Source: Laetiporus sulphureus 93-53 (taxonomy: Eukaryota > Basidiomycota > Agaricomycetes > Polyporales > Laetiporaceae). Taken from it: 64,000 bases of DNA. Numbering within the stretch: position 1 is the stretch's first letter; each line of letters opens with the position of its first letter. Location: contig NW_024468556.1 of NCBI RefSeq assembly GCF_001632365.1, forward strand, positions 86,970 to 150,969. Direction: 5' to 3'. The notes beneath the pieces are model-generated. The model did not search any database. It was not told the origin of the DNA and saw nothing but the letters and a program-made list of their open reading frames with translations. This document shows, in pieces, positions 37,114 to 49,819 of this stretch. The position numbers and the translations under genes are program-made.

Positions 37114-37839
37114 CTAGACAACGAGCATGCTAACCGTTGCTCCTTGTGGTAAAGGAATGATCTGACTGCGTTTGTTTTCTTCTCGCTCCAGCACGACCAT
37201 CTCTCCTTCTCGTCTCTCTGTTGTCTTCGTGGTTTGCCAACTCACGACTATATACTTCGTGCGAAACGTGACGTGCATATCCTGCTTTCTCACTCCCGGA
37301 ACGTCAAATGTGGCAATAACCTGCAACTCCGTCGTTCAGTGCACATCCGATGAACTATCCGCGACAAGGAAGTCGTACCATACGACCGTCTGCGGATTCC
37401 CTGAATGTAGCACTAGGAAGATTGGTACACGTCAATGACCGGCCACCACGACAAAACTATCAGACTACCTCGATGGTGCGCGCTTTGCAGACCTGCGCAA
37501 GCTGGGCTGCTCCCTCATGGGCGACGTGGCAACCTCAAAGGAATGAATATTCGAGGAAGTAGCCCGCTCGAGCGACGCGACTTTCGACGGAGACATGGAC
37601 AAAGATCGCTCCTTAGCCTGCCTCACCTCATCCCACAGTGAATCTGGTGAGCGTGGCTGCGGCGGATCCTGCTCACTTGGTTGCACGCCCGGGGTTAGCG
37701 GAGTGGGAGGGGGTTCCGGTGCCCCAGGCCGTTTCAGCTCCGCAGGTGAGCTTAGCGATTCTCGACGAGCGAATGCTTTCCCGAAGATGCTATCAATGGT
37801 GTCTATAGAGCAGCGAGGCCTATTCGATGAGCGGGGCAT
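37114..37839 (-). CDS. Small heat shock (Hsp20/alpha-crystallin-like) protein, possibly truncated
   Basis: ATP-independent holdase chaperone family. Exon 1 encodes a Pro/Ser-rich N-terminal arm (MPRSSNRPRCSIDTIDSIFG..). Two introns with good signals then lead into the alpha-crystallin domain: FRESADGRMVIATFDVPGVRKQ, MHVTFRTKYIVVSW, GEMVVLERE and IIPLPQGAT. These are the N-terminal strands of the domain. The frame then stops (SMLVV, stop at 37114) before the final strand pair and the C-terminal I-x-I tail. Open sequence just downstream (about 36,990-37,090) looks vaguely like the missing strands but is out of phase with any GT donor found. So the gene may be truncated, or its last exon was not resolved. 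The upstream start is also not fully certain. Confidence 0.68.
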
Positions 37840-38406
37840 AGCTAAGGGAGACAACGTGTCGTAGGGGAGGAAATTCGCGGACGAACGACGCTTTTACATA
37901 CTTCAGCAATGCTTACTCCACCGCGTGCTACGCGTGCGATATGTGTCGATTCGAGAAGCCAGCGGATCATAAATTGTGTGACATGTCGATGTGATTAACA
38001 AGCAGATTGTCTTTGCTGCTCTCCCCATGACAAGTCTCTTTGATCAAGGAGCAATCCATGCTTCGATCGCGACAATACCCTTCGTCGATCAGTGCTGCTA
38101 GCTCACAAACAGCTAGTATAAGATAACTCGCTATACCTGGGCAACGCTTGCAATGTAGCCTCGAGGATCCCACGAGGATCGCGTAACAACAGGAACACAC
38201 TGAATGACTGGATGAAGGCCTCCTTGCGGCCTTCTGACGGGCTTCTTTGTGAGAAATAGACACAGAGATGCCAAATAACATCATATAGAAGCATGAATGA
38301 GATCAAGTCAATAGCATCTATGAGTACAGAAGTAATAAATTATCAATACCATGGTGCAGCCAAGGGTCCTGCAAAGGTGCGGAGTATCGGTCATACGCCA
38401 GGAACT
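37840..38406. other. Spacer between Hsp20-like gene and helicase gene
   Basis: About 570 bp that should hold the promoter of the Hsp20-like gene and the 3' UTR of the helicase. A two-unit heat-shock-element-like site, TTCGAGAA, is at 37950-37957. Nothing else was seen. Confidence 0.35.
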
Positions 38407-41400
38407 TCATGGCAGTCCGCCGGGGGGCTTGAATTTCTTATTGGGGTACCCGACGGCCGTGCGGCTCATGCCTAGACGTCGCTTGCCTCCTGTGAGCGTA
38501 GCAGTAGAAGGAGCATTCGGCTTCCCATGCGCAGATGGACCTGCTGCAGAAGAACCTGTTCTTGGAGGTGCACGTGTTTGATTCGTGGTGGCCAATGGCA
38601 TCGCAGGCGGGATTTCCTTCGCAATCGCTGGCTCCGCGTTGCCGGAGCTGGAGAAAGTCTCTTTGCGAATGGCCTTCATGGCACTGGGGGGCACCTCCTG
38701 CTGGAATTGACTAGTTGTGGAGGATTGTGGTCGCGAAGTCAGCAAGGCAGATGACGAGTCAAGATTGGGTCTTCGCGAAGGTGACAGAGGCCTAGAGTTT
38801 TGCTGAGGGTGCGAAGGCCGTGTTGGAAGCCTCCCTTCCACAGACGCTTTCGCAGAAATGAACTCCGTCGACGTCCAGGCATTCAGTGGTAGCTCGGATG
38901 AACGACCGGCAAAGAAATCTTGGTGATCACCGGTCGAGCAAGGCTCCATGGCAGCGTTACTGGAAACGATGAGTGAGACAAATCAGCCGTCAGTAGGGAA
39001 TTGCTTACTATGCAGCCATTCTCCGCTCTATCTCATGTTTGTCTGGGACTTCTCTACCAAGCATTTGAGCAAGCTGTTCTAGGTCGCTTCCCAAGAATCT
39101 CCCTTGCTCATCGGTGAACAATTCCTAGGTATGCCGTTCAGTACTTCGCCTCTCGTTGGAAATCGCAATCGTCTCACTGGGTCGTTCTCAAGTACGGTCG
39201 ATAAGAATCGTGACATCCTCTTAGTTTGATATTTGCCGGCTATCATGCGCCTGTCTGCATGCGTAACGTATAAGAGACATTGTGCGCGTGTGCATGCAAC
39301 GTATAACAATCGCCTAAATACGGAGGTAAATTGTTTGAAAGAGACTTCACATTGTCAACTGCATCAAACGTACCGCTCTTCGTCACGATCGTCGCTATGT
39401 GGTGCGGGAAAGGTCCCCTCTTCCACTGTCATCACGCACGTGAGTACTGTGACCGGTTCCGCACCATGGCAGTGAGGGCTTACTGGCGGGTATGATAACC
39501 ACAGGCCATTCGAGCCCCTTTGCCGCATGACATGTGGCAATATTCACTTTCTGAGATCCTAACGTGTCAATAATCCCACCAAGACCTATCATCAGAACTC
39601 GCCTGGTCACGGATATCGTCGTCTCCCGATTCCGCATCATTGGAGATTCCCATCGCCTGAATAAAGGCACGGAGAGGGGGTTCTCTTCAAGGACTGGTGA
39701 GACGATTGTTCGATGTACATCGCGTGAAGACCACGCACTCAGTCGAAGCGAGGCTGTCCTTCTCTCCAGGCACCTGTCGAGCCTCCTTCAAGTGTGATTC
39801 CTTTGTCTGCGTCAAGTCGGAAGAAGATGTCGGACTCTCTGGCTGGAATTCGGCGGCAAAACTGATCAACTCCTGCACGTTCTCCCAACGATCTTCCCAA
39901 TCCGGCTGAGACCTGAGGTGTTTTCCGTAGTCGGACAATTCGAGCATTGAGCGAATAAGGTCTGAGGCTGATGCACCCTAGACGAATTCATCAGCGTATG
40001 ACGCCACGGATTTCATGAATCAACGCACCTTGTTCGCCTGCCTACGTAACTCCAGGATGATTTTCACAAATGACGTGACCTTCTGTCTCAGAGCGGACTT
40101 CGGATCACCGACGTGTCCAGCATGCACGCATTCGGCGACTTCCATAGGAGATATCTTTTCCTGCGTAGCCAATGCGTATATTTCGGACAGAGCCTGCAAA
40201 CGACCATAAGCAAAATTGAGTCTTTAGTAGACCGAAAAGAAAAGGACAGCCGCCTCCGTGCCTTGTTTCCAATACCCCGGCGTGGAATATTGATTATTCG
40301 ATCGAAGGCAGGCGAGTACTTGGGATTGTCGACCAGCTGCAGGTAAGCCACGATATCTTTGACCTATGACATCCGTTATCACAGCTTGCACTTCATGAGA
40401 TGGATTGCATCCCGCACCTCTGCTCGGTCAGAGAACTTGTAACCCCTTAAGACCCGGCAAGGGATACCTTGACTTTGCAGCGCACTCTCGAACGGCCGCG
40501 AGTATGCATTGAAACGTACTGTAATAACCACCAGGAGCGCCAAAGACCATCGAAAATTTAAACTTTCAATCAGTAATCGACGATGCAGGCTATTACAAAA
40601 TCGGCCACTTACGGAGAATCGCGAAGTCTCCCCATCGCAGCATGCCCCCTGTAGCGGCCACCAGCTTCTTGATGATGCCCCTTACAATGAACGCGGATTC
40701 CTCGCGACCATCGTAGAATCGTTGCAAGACTGGTTTGAGACCTCCCGCATGAGTATGTCGCAATGTCTTGGGTATCCGATCTTCCACTGCAAGGTAATTA
40801 GAGATCAATAGGACCACTTAGTCACCGCTATATGCGCACCTTGTTCCACAATGGCCATGCTAGCGTTGAGAATAGATGCAGTTGACCTGTAATTTTGCTC
40901 CAGGAATATCTGACGAGTGAGCGGGAAGGCTAAACATAAGCATGGGTTAGTGGTGGGAGGGGCAGAGCATACAACTCCACAAGCAACTTTAACGCGGTAC
41001 AGCACCTTTTTGCATCTTCGAAAGATTCTCCGTATTGGCAGACCGCCATCCATAGACTGATAGGCTCAGTCAAAAGATGCGAGAAGGCTTTGAGGTCATC
41101 ACCCACTAGACTGATCTGGATCGCCTACGATTGTGACGCATCTGCTTGACGTTGCAATATGTTGCATCAGTTTGAACTGTACGTCGTTTGTGTCCTGACT
41201 TGAAGATTTGGCAGAGTTTATTGAAAGCGGGATACATAGAAGCTATCACTTACAACTCATCGACAAGGATATGTCGACACCATTCACTGATTGTAGGATC
41301 TCGCGACAAGAGTTCAACGCCATACATCAGGAGATCATCAAAGTCGAGACTGTTGGCCGCTCGCAGATGATCCTGGTACTTTTGATAGACCTTGGCGACA

Positions 41401-42094
41401 ACAGCGTGGATATTGTCGATCTTACGCGTACCAGGCGCATTAGAAGAGGATTTCCTAATGCTTTGAGTTATATGACGACATTTTTTGAGAAAATCGGCAG
41501 CACTGTGGCCTTCTGCTTTTGCCTTGGATATGATTGAGGCGACAGCAGCTTCTGCAATGACAATTCCGCTGTCTTCTAGCACATCTTTGTATGTCTCATA
41601 GCATGTCTTGATCATCTTTTTGCTACCGTAGCGGGGTCATGATCTAAATCAGGAGATTGCCGCAGATGCTGGAACGCACCTTTCGTCCGCGTCACATACC
41701 GTGAAGTTATGCTCGAGCCCAATAACGCTTGCATGTACGCGCAGAAATCTCGCGCATAGAGCATGAAACGTACCCATCGTGACTTTACTGGTATTATCTT
41801 CTCCGATCAACCTGCTTAATCTCACCCTCATCTCCGCTGCGGCCTTGTTGGTGAAAGTGACTGCACAGATCTCATGTGGAGAGAGCCCATGACCCATTAT
41901 CAGGTGAGCAATTCGTGAGGTTAACACCTTTGTCTTTCCGCTACCAGGACCGGCCAAGATCTGTAGTGGCACATTCGGAGGGTGTCGAACAGCTGAGATC
42001 GCGGGTTGCTCAACCGGGTGAAACAAAGGAATCCTGCAGACTAACCTTTTCGTTGAGCTTCATTCAGGTTCTCGAGGTAGTAATGCGCCATCAT
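38407..42094 (-). CDS. SRS2: Srs2-like UvrD/Rep (SF1A) DNA helicase
   Basis: 3'-5' helicase/translocase. Yeast Srs2 dismantles Rad51 filaments and limits recombination. Motifs in order: YLENLNEAQRKAV (Q-motif), ILAGPGSGKTKVL (motif I), VTFTNKAAAEMR (Ia), TMGTFHALCARFLR, LVDEFQDTND (II, completed across an intron), FLEQNYRSTASIL (IV), TCHAAKGLEWPVV (V) and YVACTRAQ (VI). The C-terminus is a polar Ser/Pro-rich tail ending in KRRLGMSRT..NKKFK, compatible with a regulatory or partner-binding tail. Many small introns are needed, but every helicase motif is intact. ATG 42094 gives the normal UvrD N-terminus. Srs2 rather than another UvrD-like helicase is inferred from the long tail and single-copy look; orthology was not tested. 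Confidence 0.87.
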
Positions 42095-42371
42095 TCGTCG
42101 CGGGCCAGCAAGCTTGGAGAGCTGCCTCGCGTGGAACATCAACGTCAATTTCAAGCCGTTCGAGTTCGCGTTACGGCCCACGCGACGCGTTCGGTCTTTG
42201 CATCAGTCACATGATGTGTGGCGCGACAGTCGAATCTGGTCCGAAATGAATGAACGAAAGCGAATCCTTCAATAACAAGTACAGAAATATTATGAAGACA
42301 GGACAACGTAGCGAGGGCCGTTAACGGATACATGCATATGTTAGTGTACACGACTCTTATCCTCCAGGGTT

Positions 42372-45045
42372 TTACCCCTTCATCTCTACATCATGCTTTT
42401 CAGAGCTGCCTCCATCTGACGTAAAGTTGTATTGATCCAATCCGATACGCTTCTCGATCGCCAACTGGCGCTCTTGATCCGCCGCTGCAAGTCCCTGTGC
42501 GCCGAATACCTCGTCCATTTCCTCAAGAGTGAGGCCTTTCGTTTCAGGCACCTATCATGACATTCGGTTTCAATTACGTCATGAATGGGCATCGGCATCA
42601 TTAGATCACTGACCAGAAATAGGATGAACAAGCCTCCCAGGAACGTGAAAGACTGCAGTCGATTGTCGGCGTCAGTTCTGTTGATACGCAGATAAGCAGG
42701 TGGGAAGCGATTGCCTACCCCGAAGAAGACGAAGGTCCCAAATCCGATATCAGACAACATGGTTGGTGTAACTTGACCCACGATGAAGTTGTTCATCTTC
42801 ACATGGATAATGTCAGTGAAGCGTCTTAGAATCGCTGTTGCAGGCAATACAAACCCAGTTTGACGAAGTCGCGATCGACATTCCCTTTCCACGTACGGAG
42901 AGGGGCCATATCTCTGAGACGACAATCCAAGAGCAAGGACCTAGCGGAAAAATCATTATATCTTGGAATGCAAGATAATATGAGATGGAGGGGCTCACCC
43001 CAGCTATATCCGAAGCCCATGGCAAAGATCCAGACGAAGGCACAGGCAACCCAACCAGCCGTTCTGTGTCTGGACAACGGGTGTCAATATATTGTAAGGT
43101 GCAGGACGACGCAAACATACTCCGGCCAAGAATTCGAATACAGTCCAGTCAGGACAGCGACAACTAGGTGGCATCTGGTAAAGATCCTCATTAGAGCAGC
43201 GCCGACATAGGCGGTACAGCAACGTACGCGGCCATGAGGAATGCTCCGGAGACCAATACAGGTTTGCGTCCGACATTGTCCACCCAAAGAACCGCCGGAA
43301 TAGTCGCGACAAACATTCTGCAGTGTTGTTGACTCGTCAGCGCTTCTCTCCCTGAATGCAGATGACTCGGATGTACACAATACCGACGACTCCTGTTGCC
43401 AAAAGTGAGGTGGTTTTGCCGGTGAGACCTAACTCCTCGAATATCGACGGCGCGTAGTACAGAATCGCATTGACACCCGTCCATTGCTGGAAGAACATCG
43501 TCAAAGTGCCGATGGCAACGCGACGAAGCAACGCTGAAAGGTTCAATCGCGTTAAAGTGAGATCTCGGATGCATCGATTGACAGAATACTGACTGCGCGA
43601 AGTGAGGAGACTTAGGTATCCATAAAAACCGAGCTTGAAGTCCGACTTCCACGATCCGTCCTGGTATTGTGGGAACTGAATCTCGGAAGTCTGCTTTTCG
43701 AACAAGTATTGTGCTTTGATTTCCCTACATCGAGCCTTCATTAGTCTCCAACCAAGCTATCAGATTATTTGTCAACTCACAGGAATTCAATTTGAATGAC
43801 CTCTGAATCAGGAGGCAGATTCCGAGCTCTACTAAGTACAGCCAATGCTTCTTCATCGCGACCATTGTTGACAAGCCATCTGAACAGCCGATATATGTCA
43901 AGCACTCCCCAGAAATTGTTACCCACGCACCTTGGCGAGAAGGGCATAAAGAAAATTCCGACACCCAAGATCAGGGCTGGAACGAGCTGAAGCGCTATCG
44001 GAAGACGCCAGGCTGCAGGAGACTGGGTCGAGCCGATTCCGCCGATGTAGTTTGTGCCGTAATCGATCCAGAAAGAGATCATGATACCGAATGCGATGGC
44101 AAGCTGCTGCAGTGCGACAAGGCTTCCACGTACTTCCGGTGGAGCAAGCTCGGCACTGCGGGGTAAATGAGTATACGCCCACACTTATCATGGAGGAACG
44201 TCGCATACTTGTACAGTGGAACGGCCATACTCAGTGATCCGACTCCCCAGCCAGTGATGAACCGCCCTGTGATATGGGCCATGAGCTCATCAGCAAGCCA
44301 GCTGAGCCGCAACACACACCTGCAAAAATTGAGCCCGGGCGGAACGCGGTGTCTTGTACAATCACTCCAATGCAGAAAACGCCGACAGCTGGTTATTGTA
44401 CTCAGCGATATTCCACATGACCACTCATTTTGGTAACGCACCGAGGACAATGGTGTACTTTCTGGACAACCTATCGGCAAGATATCCGGTACACAGAACA
44501 CCGAACCAAGCACCCAACTCCAATACTGAGACAAACCATCCCTTCGGACCTGGGTGATCAACCACAGAGGCCATACGCTGATCGAAGTTGTACATGCTGT
44601 CCGTGAAGACATTAGTTCCGCCACTCATAGCTTTCGCACGTGCACTACCCACTCGAGCACACTTGAGAACACCCCCTGAGAATGAGTCGTCAATCTCCTG
44701 CGAATATAAACATACTCTGATACAACTCACCTGGTTATAACCTGACCAACGCGCAACGTGGTGAGGCATCGCTGCCGGACAAACCGTTATCGTGCTCACC
44801 ATACAACCTGGGCAGATAAATTAAAATGGCATTTGCAAATTCTACGCTGTGTCACTTACAATCCTCCTAGCGAAGCAAAAACTGCAATGGCAAAAGTCTT
44901 CCGATTTGCGACCAGCCCTGCCTACAATACGAAAGCTTTTCGGTGAAGGGGATATCAGACAAATGCGGTATCGGCTCACCCATCCTGACTTTCCCTGGAG
45001 CGTCCTACGACGACTCGCAGTGTGTGCGACTATACCTCCAGCCAT
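42372..45045 (-). CDS. MFS sugar transporter (hexose transporter type)
   Basis: Twelve-helix proton-coupled or facilitated sugar carrier of the plasma membrane. Signatures: GGLLYGYNQGV in helix 1, GYLADRLSRKY between helices 2 and 3, GRFVTGWGVGSLS, PLY-NAELAPPEVRGSLVALQQLAI, FMPFSPRWLV, FFQQWTGVNAILYYAP (helix 7), VDNVGRKPVL, FGYSWGPCSWIVVSEIWPLSVRGKG and PETKGLTLEEMDEVFG at the end of helix 12. All are classical sugar-porter motifs. Splicing is extreme near the start: the first helix motif is built from an 8-nt exon (44800-44807) and an 11-nt exon (44731-44741). The QQ-TGVN and PETKG motifs suggest a hexose or related substrate, but the specificity cannot be read. The gene starts at ATG 45045 and ends 278 bp before the helicase start. 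Confidence 0.9.
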
Positions 45046-46906
45046 TGTGTAATCAGAGGGATATGGTGTTCAAGGAGGAAGGGTATAGGTCGGAACACCC
45101 GCGGTAGGTTCTCTACTTATGTGTTCCGGCTGAGCGCGCGTAGGTTCATGTCCAGACCAACCGGAATTGCACTGAATGTGTTGGTATTGCGGTCACAGAC
45201 GCCCCGGATTCAGGGACCATACTCCAGACGACGCTCAGACCGATCTAGCACGATCAGAATCGGATTCATCCAGGGTTGCTCCCTCCGCGATGGGGAGCGT
45301 ATGATCGTTCTGCCCGGCGTTGAAACCATCGCTGCGGCCAATGAGAGCGTGAGTTCTCCCACGTCCCACATCTCGTTACGTTGGCCGGCCCGGGAGGGCA
45401 AACCACCCCACTAGCGCATGCGGGGCTCCATCTTCAAAACGCTGCAGTTGCCTCAAGCGCCCTTAGGCCATTTTCCTTCCTTCAGCGTTCGCAGAACCAT
45501 AGCAAGAACTTCCGAGACGTGCCTCATCGACGGAGCATATCTTGAGCTTCTCTTGAACTGTTCCCCCTTTAACCACGAAACATTGGACGGAACGGGAGAT
45601 CTACCGACGGACCTCTGACGCATTGGCTGAGGCGTGTAACATCATTGACGGAAATTTATCGGATCTGCAGAGTGCTCTTCCCTCACCAAGTCCACCCCCT
45701 TTGAGCTGCGGAGAACAGGAGAGGAATTGCGTTGAACCATGGTACTTTGTACCAACCAATGGGGCGCATCATTATGAAGGTTCGAGGCATTGCTAGAGGC
45801 ACGCTTTTCTTGGTGGCCAGGGTGAGCGAGCCTGAGGCTGGATCGGTGGTAATGAACGTGCTAGATGTTGTGATGCTCGGTGTATCGTCGGCCGCCGCAA
45901 AAGTCATATGCGGGCTTGCGTGTCGGCACCTTTGGTACCAGTAGGTGAAAACGGCGATGTACAGCAACTTGTTTCTGCCCGGCCACAGTATACGCACGCC
46001 GAGGGAAGCAGCAATGACTCATTTTGATTGTGAAAGGCCACAAAAAAACTCGTCTGCCCAATTTACCTGCGTAGTGGCGGTATTCAGAACGTCTGGGCCC
46101 GAGTAGGGCTTGCCTAGTGGTGTGCGGCGAAACCGTTTTCATTTGATAACAGAACCATTACGAAGCGCCTCAAGCTCCGTGATAGAAGGAGTCCCCTGTA
46201 TGCCATCATCCAGGCTTCTTCTGTCCCCTTCCGTTGCTCCGTCCTTCCTCTCGTCGGCGAGAGAGATTTTTCTTGCAACCTGACTAAAACCCTACAAATG
46301 TCAGCCCCTGCTACTGCAACGCAGACTTCAAACGTCAATCCAAGAATGCTCCAGTTGCTATTCGACGCACGAAGGACCGTTTGACGTACGATCTGCGTGA
46401 ACATTACAGAGTATCTTCACGAGACCAAGCCATTGCGGTTAATGATCATCGGTGGCGTCACTAAAACGCACACGGATGGCGTGTCAACGTCACTCGTGCC
46501 GACGACGATCAAGGATGCCGCCGACATTAAGCTTGCACCCGACTTGTATCCGGGCACTCCGGGCCTACCTCAAGCGTCGCCTTCCTCTTCCTTTCCCCGC
46601 ACCCACATACCCCACATTGTTCCCAACGACGAGGGTGCGGGGCCGGCAACGATCTGCGCTGTCTTTATACAGTCGTCGATGTCACTCAGTACGTGTTTCT
46701 GAATACTGCCGAGGAAGTGCCGGCTATACTTGCTCAAAATATCCTGCAACAGTGCCTCGACATTCGTCTGTCACCGAACATTCATAAGGAACATCCACCA
46801 CATCATGAGGGATATACAAGTTCGCATTGGTGCCAAAAAAAGTCTGGATTTACTGACTCACAGTCCCGACTCCATTTTCGTGCTTGACCTGGTGGCATGA
46901 TAGAGT
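45046..46906. other. Unassigned interval upstream of the sugar transporter
   Basis: About 1.9 kb. It holds a plus-strand open stretch at 46397-46702 and minus-strand ones at 45683-45997 and 45861-46142. None has a motif I recognise. The stretch includes the transporter promoter and the metacaspase 3' UTR. Confidence 0.35.
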
Positions 46907-49581
46907 TTAGCAGATGAACATAAGAGACGTGTCCTTTGAATAGCGCCGATCAAGTTCAGTCTACTGGATGCATTGCAAAGTTCGGAATGGCTTACGATCG
47001 GGTGGGAGCTGGAGAGCTGAGGTTTCTGGGTGTACTTTCCATACAGGATCTCGCTGGATTGAAATGAAGTGATCAGCAAGTTCACGCATTCAGAGGCATG
47101 TGGCAGGTGGACATGAACTACTCACCGGACGTTGACCAGAAGTTGCTGATAGCTCTGCTGTTTGTTTTGTCCTAAGTCAATGGGATAGGTCAGAAGATAG
47201 GGGCAATAGGACACCCCCGTTGTAGACGTACGGATGCATGTCGTGAATGCCTGAAGAGCAGTCATTACATGAGTTATTACTATGTAGAGCATGCAAGGAG
47301 GCTTACATAGCTCATTGCGCCCACAGCTTCACCTCCCTCAAACGTATCCGCGCTCGTCTGCTGATCTTTGCATCCGCCCCAACAGATCTGACAACGCGTG
47401 CGTGAGACGTCTCAATGTCCGTTAGACAGGGCAACATACCACGTCAGCGGGGCTCGTCTTCGTCTCCCGTTTCTTGTTCCGAATAGTCTGATTATGACCC
47501 GTGACTTCCTTCACGAGACCAGTCACCGAGCCTATGGCTCCCATCTTCGTGCGATGGCTCAGTTTTGCACGATCTGACGCTGAAGGATGGAGCGGCTTAC
47601 GATATCACCACGTGCATACGAGCTGACAGCGCCGAGGAGGCCCTGCGCCGCTTCTGCAGCAAGGTTTGGTTCTTTGATTTTTCCTTCGTGGGAATACATC
47701 CATGGCAGGTCTGCACAATCCCGCGCGTCAGCGTCTCAGGATAATTGGGAAACCGCATCCACCATGCTTACCCAGGACAGACCCTGAATGGCATGACTTA
47801 TCATGTAAGAGGGAATTTAGCGGGGGTAACACTCGGAAGAAGCGATTAAGGGCATACGTCGAAGAGCGCAGTGAGACGACAGCCGGGAGGAAGCGGCTTC
47901 ACGAGCATATCGTGCAGTTCCTGCGTGCGCGGTCAGAAGTGTGGCAGACATCCATGAGAAGAACGGGTCGGTACTGACATCATCGACTATCTGTCCGTTG
48001 ACCTTGAAGTCGAGCGGATAGATTACCTCATCATAGCCAGATTCTTCGTCTCCATCCAGGTCCTTCGTGAGGCCGCCGTGTCCAGAGTCTGAAGTGCACA
48101 AAACACCCTCAACAAAGCTGCAATGCATACACACATGAAAATGGCTCGTACAGTGGAAGAAAAGGGAATCGTTGGGCCGCGCATCACGCACAAGCCATTG
48201 CATCGCTTGTATCTGGAATATGTATAGCGATGAGCTATGTCGACCCATTCACCTGACTAGCTATCCAACCGTGCACTTACCATATTCATCCTCGTCGGGA
48301 TTGCCCTTGGGTTGGCCTGGTCATCGGTCAGCATGACGATGTCCTCACCCTTGTATCCGTATTCGGCTATGCAAAAGCATCCTTTTAGAACGCTCGTGCG
48401 TTATGGCGATGAGAGCCGACTCACATATCAAAAAACTCCGCATGTTGTTGGCATCATTGATGCACCCTTTCAGCTGCTGAGACGTTCCAATGTAATTGAT
48501 TCCAATCTGCAAATCTCCTCTCAGCATTTCATCAACAACCCATGACAGGAGTGCACACGTACACAAAGTGCCTTCCTCCTCCCGGTACATTGGGAATATT
48601 GGAAGTACGGCTGCTGGCGCTGGTGGTTCGGCCCTTCCCACACAGGCCCATAGTGCTGCTGCTCTGCCGGAGGCCGTGGCGGCGGGCCAGCTAAGATTGC
48701 AACTCTTATGAGCTTTCAGCAGAGATCCCAACGTGTGCGAATACATACGCGGAGGAGCATATCTACCACTTGACTGAGCGGGGGCTCCATAGGGAAGTGG
48801 GCTATGGCTTGGAGGCGGCCCTGGGGGTGGAGCGTAATGACTAGAAGGGATACCCGATTGCGAATACTGCGGCGGAGGAGCTCCCGGAGGCGGTGCATAG
48901 TGATGCGGCGTCGACGCGCCCTGACGATTGATGCTTGAGGGCGATAACATCTGACTGGGAGGCGGGCAGGGAGATGCCGCATACCCCGCGGAAGCATAGT
49001 TGCCACCAGGCCTCGGAGGTATAGCTGGTGGCGCCCCGTATGACGTCCGCGGAGGTATGGACGGCGGAGGTCCCGGGGGAGGGGTGAAACTCTCGGACGA
49101 GGAGTACCCGCTGTGGTGGTGATGGTGATGGTGGTGAGGGCGGTCCTCTCCCGGGAATCCCTGCCCAGGGTAGCCTGGTTCTGGGAAGCCGCCAGGCGGG
49201 GGACCTGGAGGAGAGCCATATGGGCTGGCATGTACGTGATCATCAGAGCGATCGAGCGATCCGAATGAAGAGCACTCACTCGAACGGTGGCGGTGCTGGT
49301 GGAGGGGCGTATGAGCCATAGTCAGGCCGATAGCTGGTACGCGAGTCGGACGATGGTGGCATAGCGTCACTAACCAGGATGTCCAGACTGAGATAGTGCA
49401 AGCAGCAGGAAACTCACGGAGAAGGGAAGCCATAGCTACGAGGAAATCACACATCAGTACAGTTTTACCCTGTACGTGGAGATACATACGGTTCACCAGG
49501 CGGCCCAGGGCGAGGAAAGGGCGGAGGACCAGGCGGAGGAGCGTAGTTGCGGCGCTGGTTGCCCGGGTATTCGTCCCACAT
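46907..49581 (-). CDS. MCA1: Type I metacaspase with proline-rich prodomain
   Basis: Cysteine protease cutting after Arg/Lys, linked in fungi to stress-induced death and clearance of aggregates. The start is [18 protein letters not shown] long Pro/Gly/Tyr-rich prodomain follows, with a run of eight histidines near 49,120-49,143. The catalytic part reads [56 protein letters not shown] and SGHGG (catalytic His). Next come [25 protein letters not shown] (catalytic Cys, with introns on both sides of the motif) and a C-terminus ending [15 protein letters not shown]. Both dyad residues are therefore present and the gene appears intact. The acceptor before SCHSG was picked because it alone restores the active site; nearer AGs give stops. 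No transmembrane or signal sequence is seen. Confidence 0.9.
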
Positions 49582-49819
49582 GATGGTTTATCGCAGAGTT
49601 CGGCTGCTCGTGCGTGCTGTTCGCTAGCTCGTTGCTGATGGTGGGTGATGAAGGAAGACTGCGCGCCCATCGATGCTCATTGACACACGTCGCGCAGCAC
49701 GCGCTTGTCGCGGTCACGAGACTTTCTCCGACGTGGTGAGAGTGCACGCGTGCTGGTTCCATGCACAAGGTTGTAACAGTATTCAGGGTGATACAAGGCA
49801 ATACAATACATGACAATGA

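Noticed and set aside
37950..37957. Heat shock element upstream of the Hsp20-like gene
   Set aside because: Only two of the usual three or more alternating units are present (TTCGAGAA), which is expected by chance. It is mentioned in the spacer entry but not called as a site.
48345..49670. Long minus-strand open frame of 441 codons taken as one exon
   Set aside because: It reads through several clear introns of the metacaspase. Only parts of it are coding, and the true start is the ATG at 49581.
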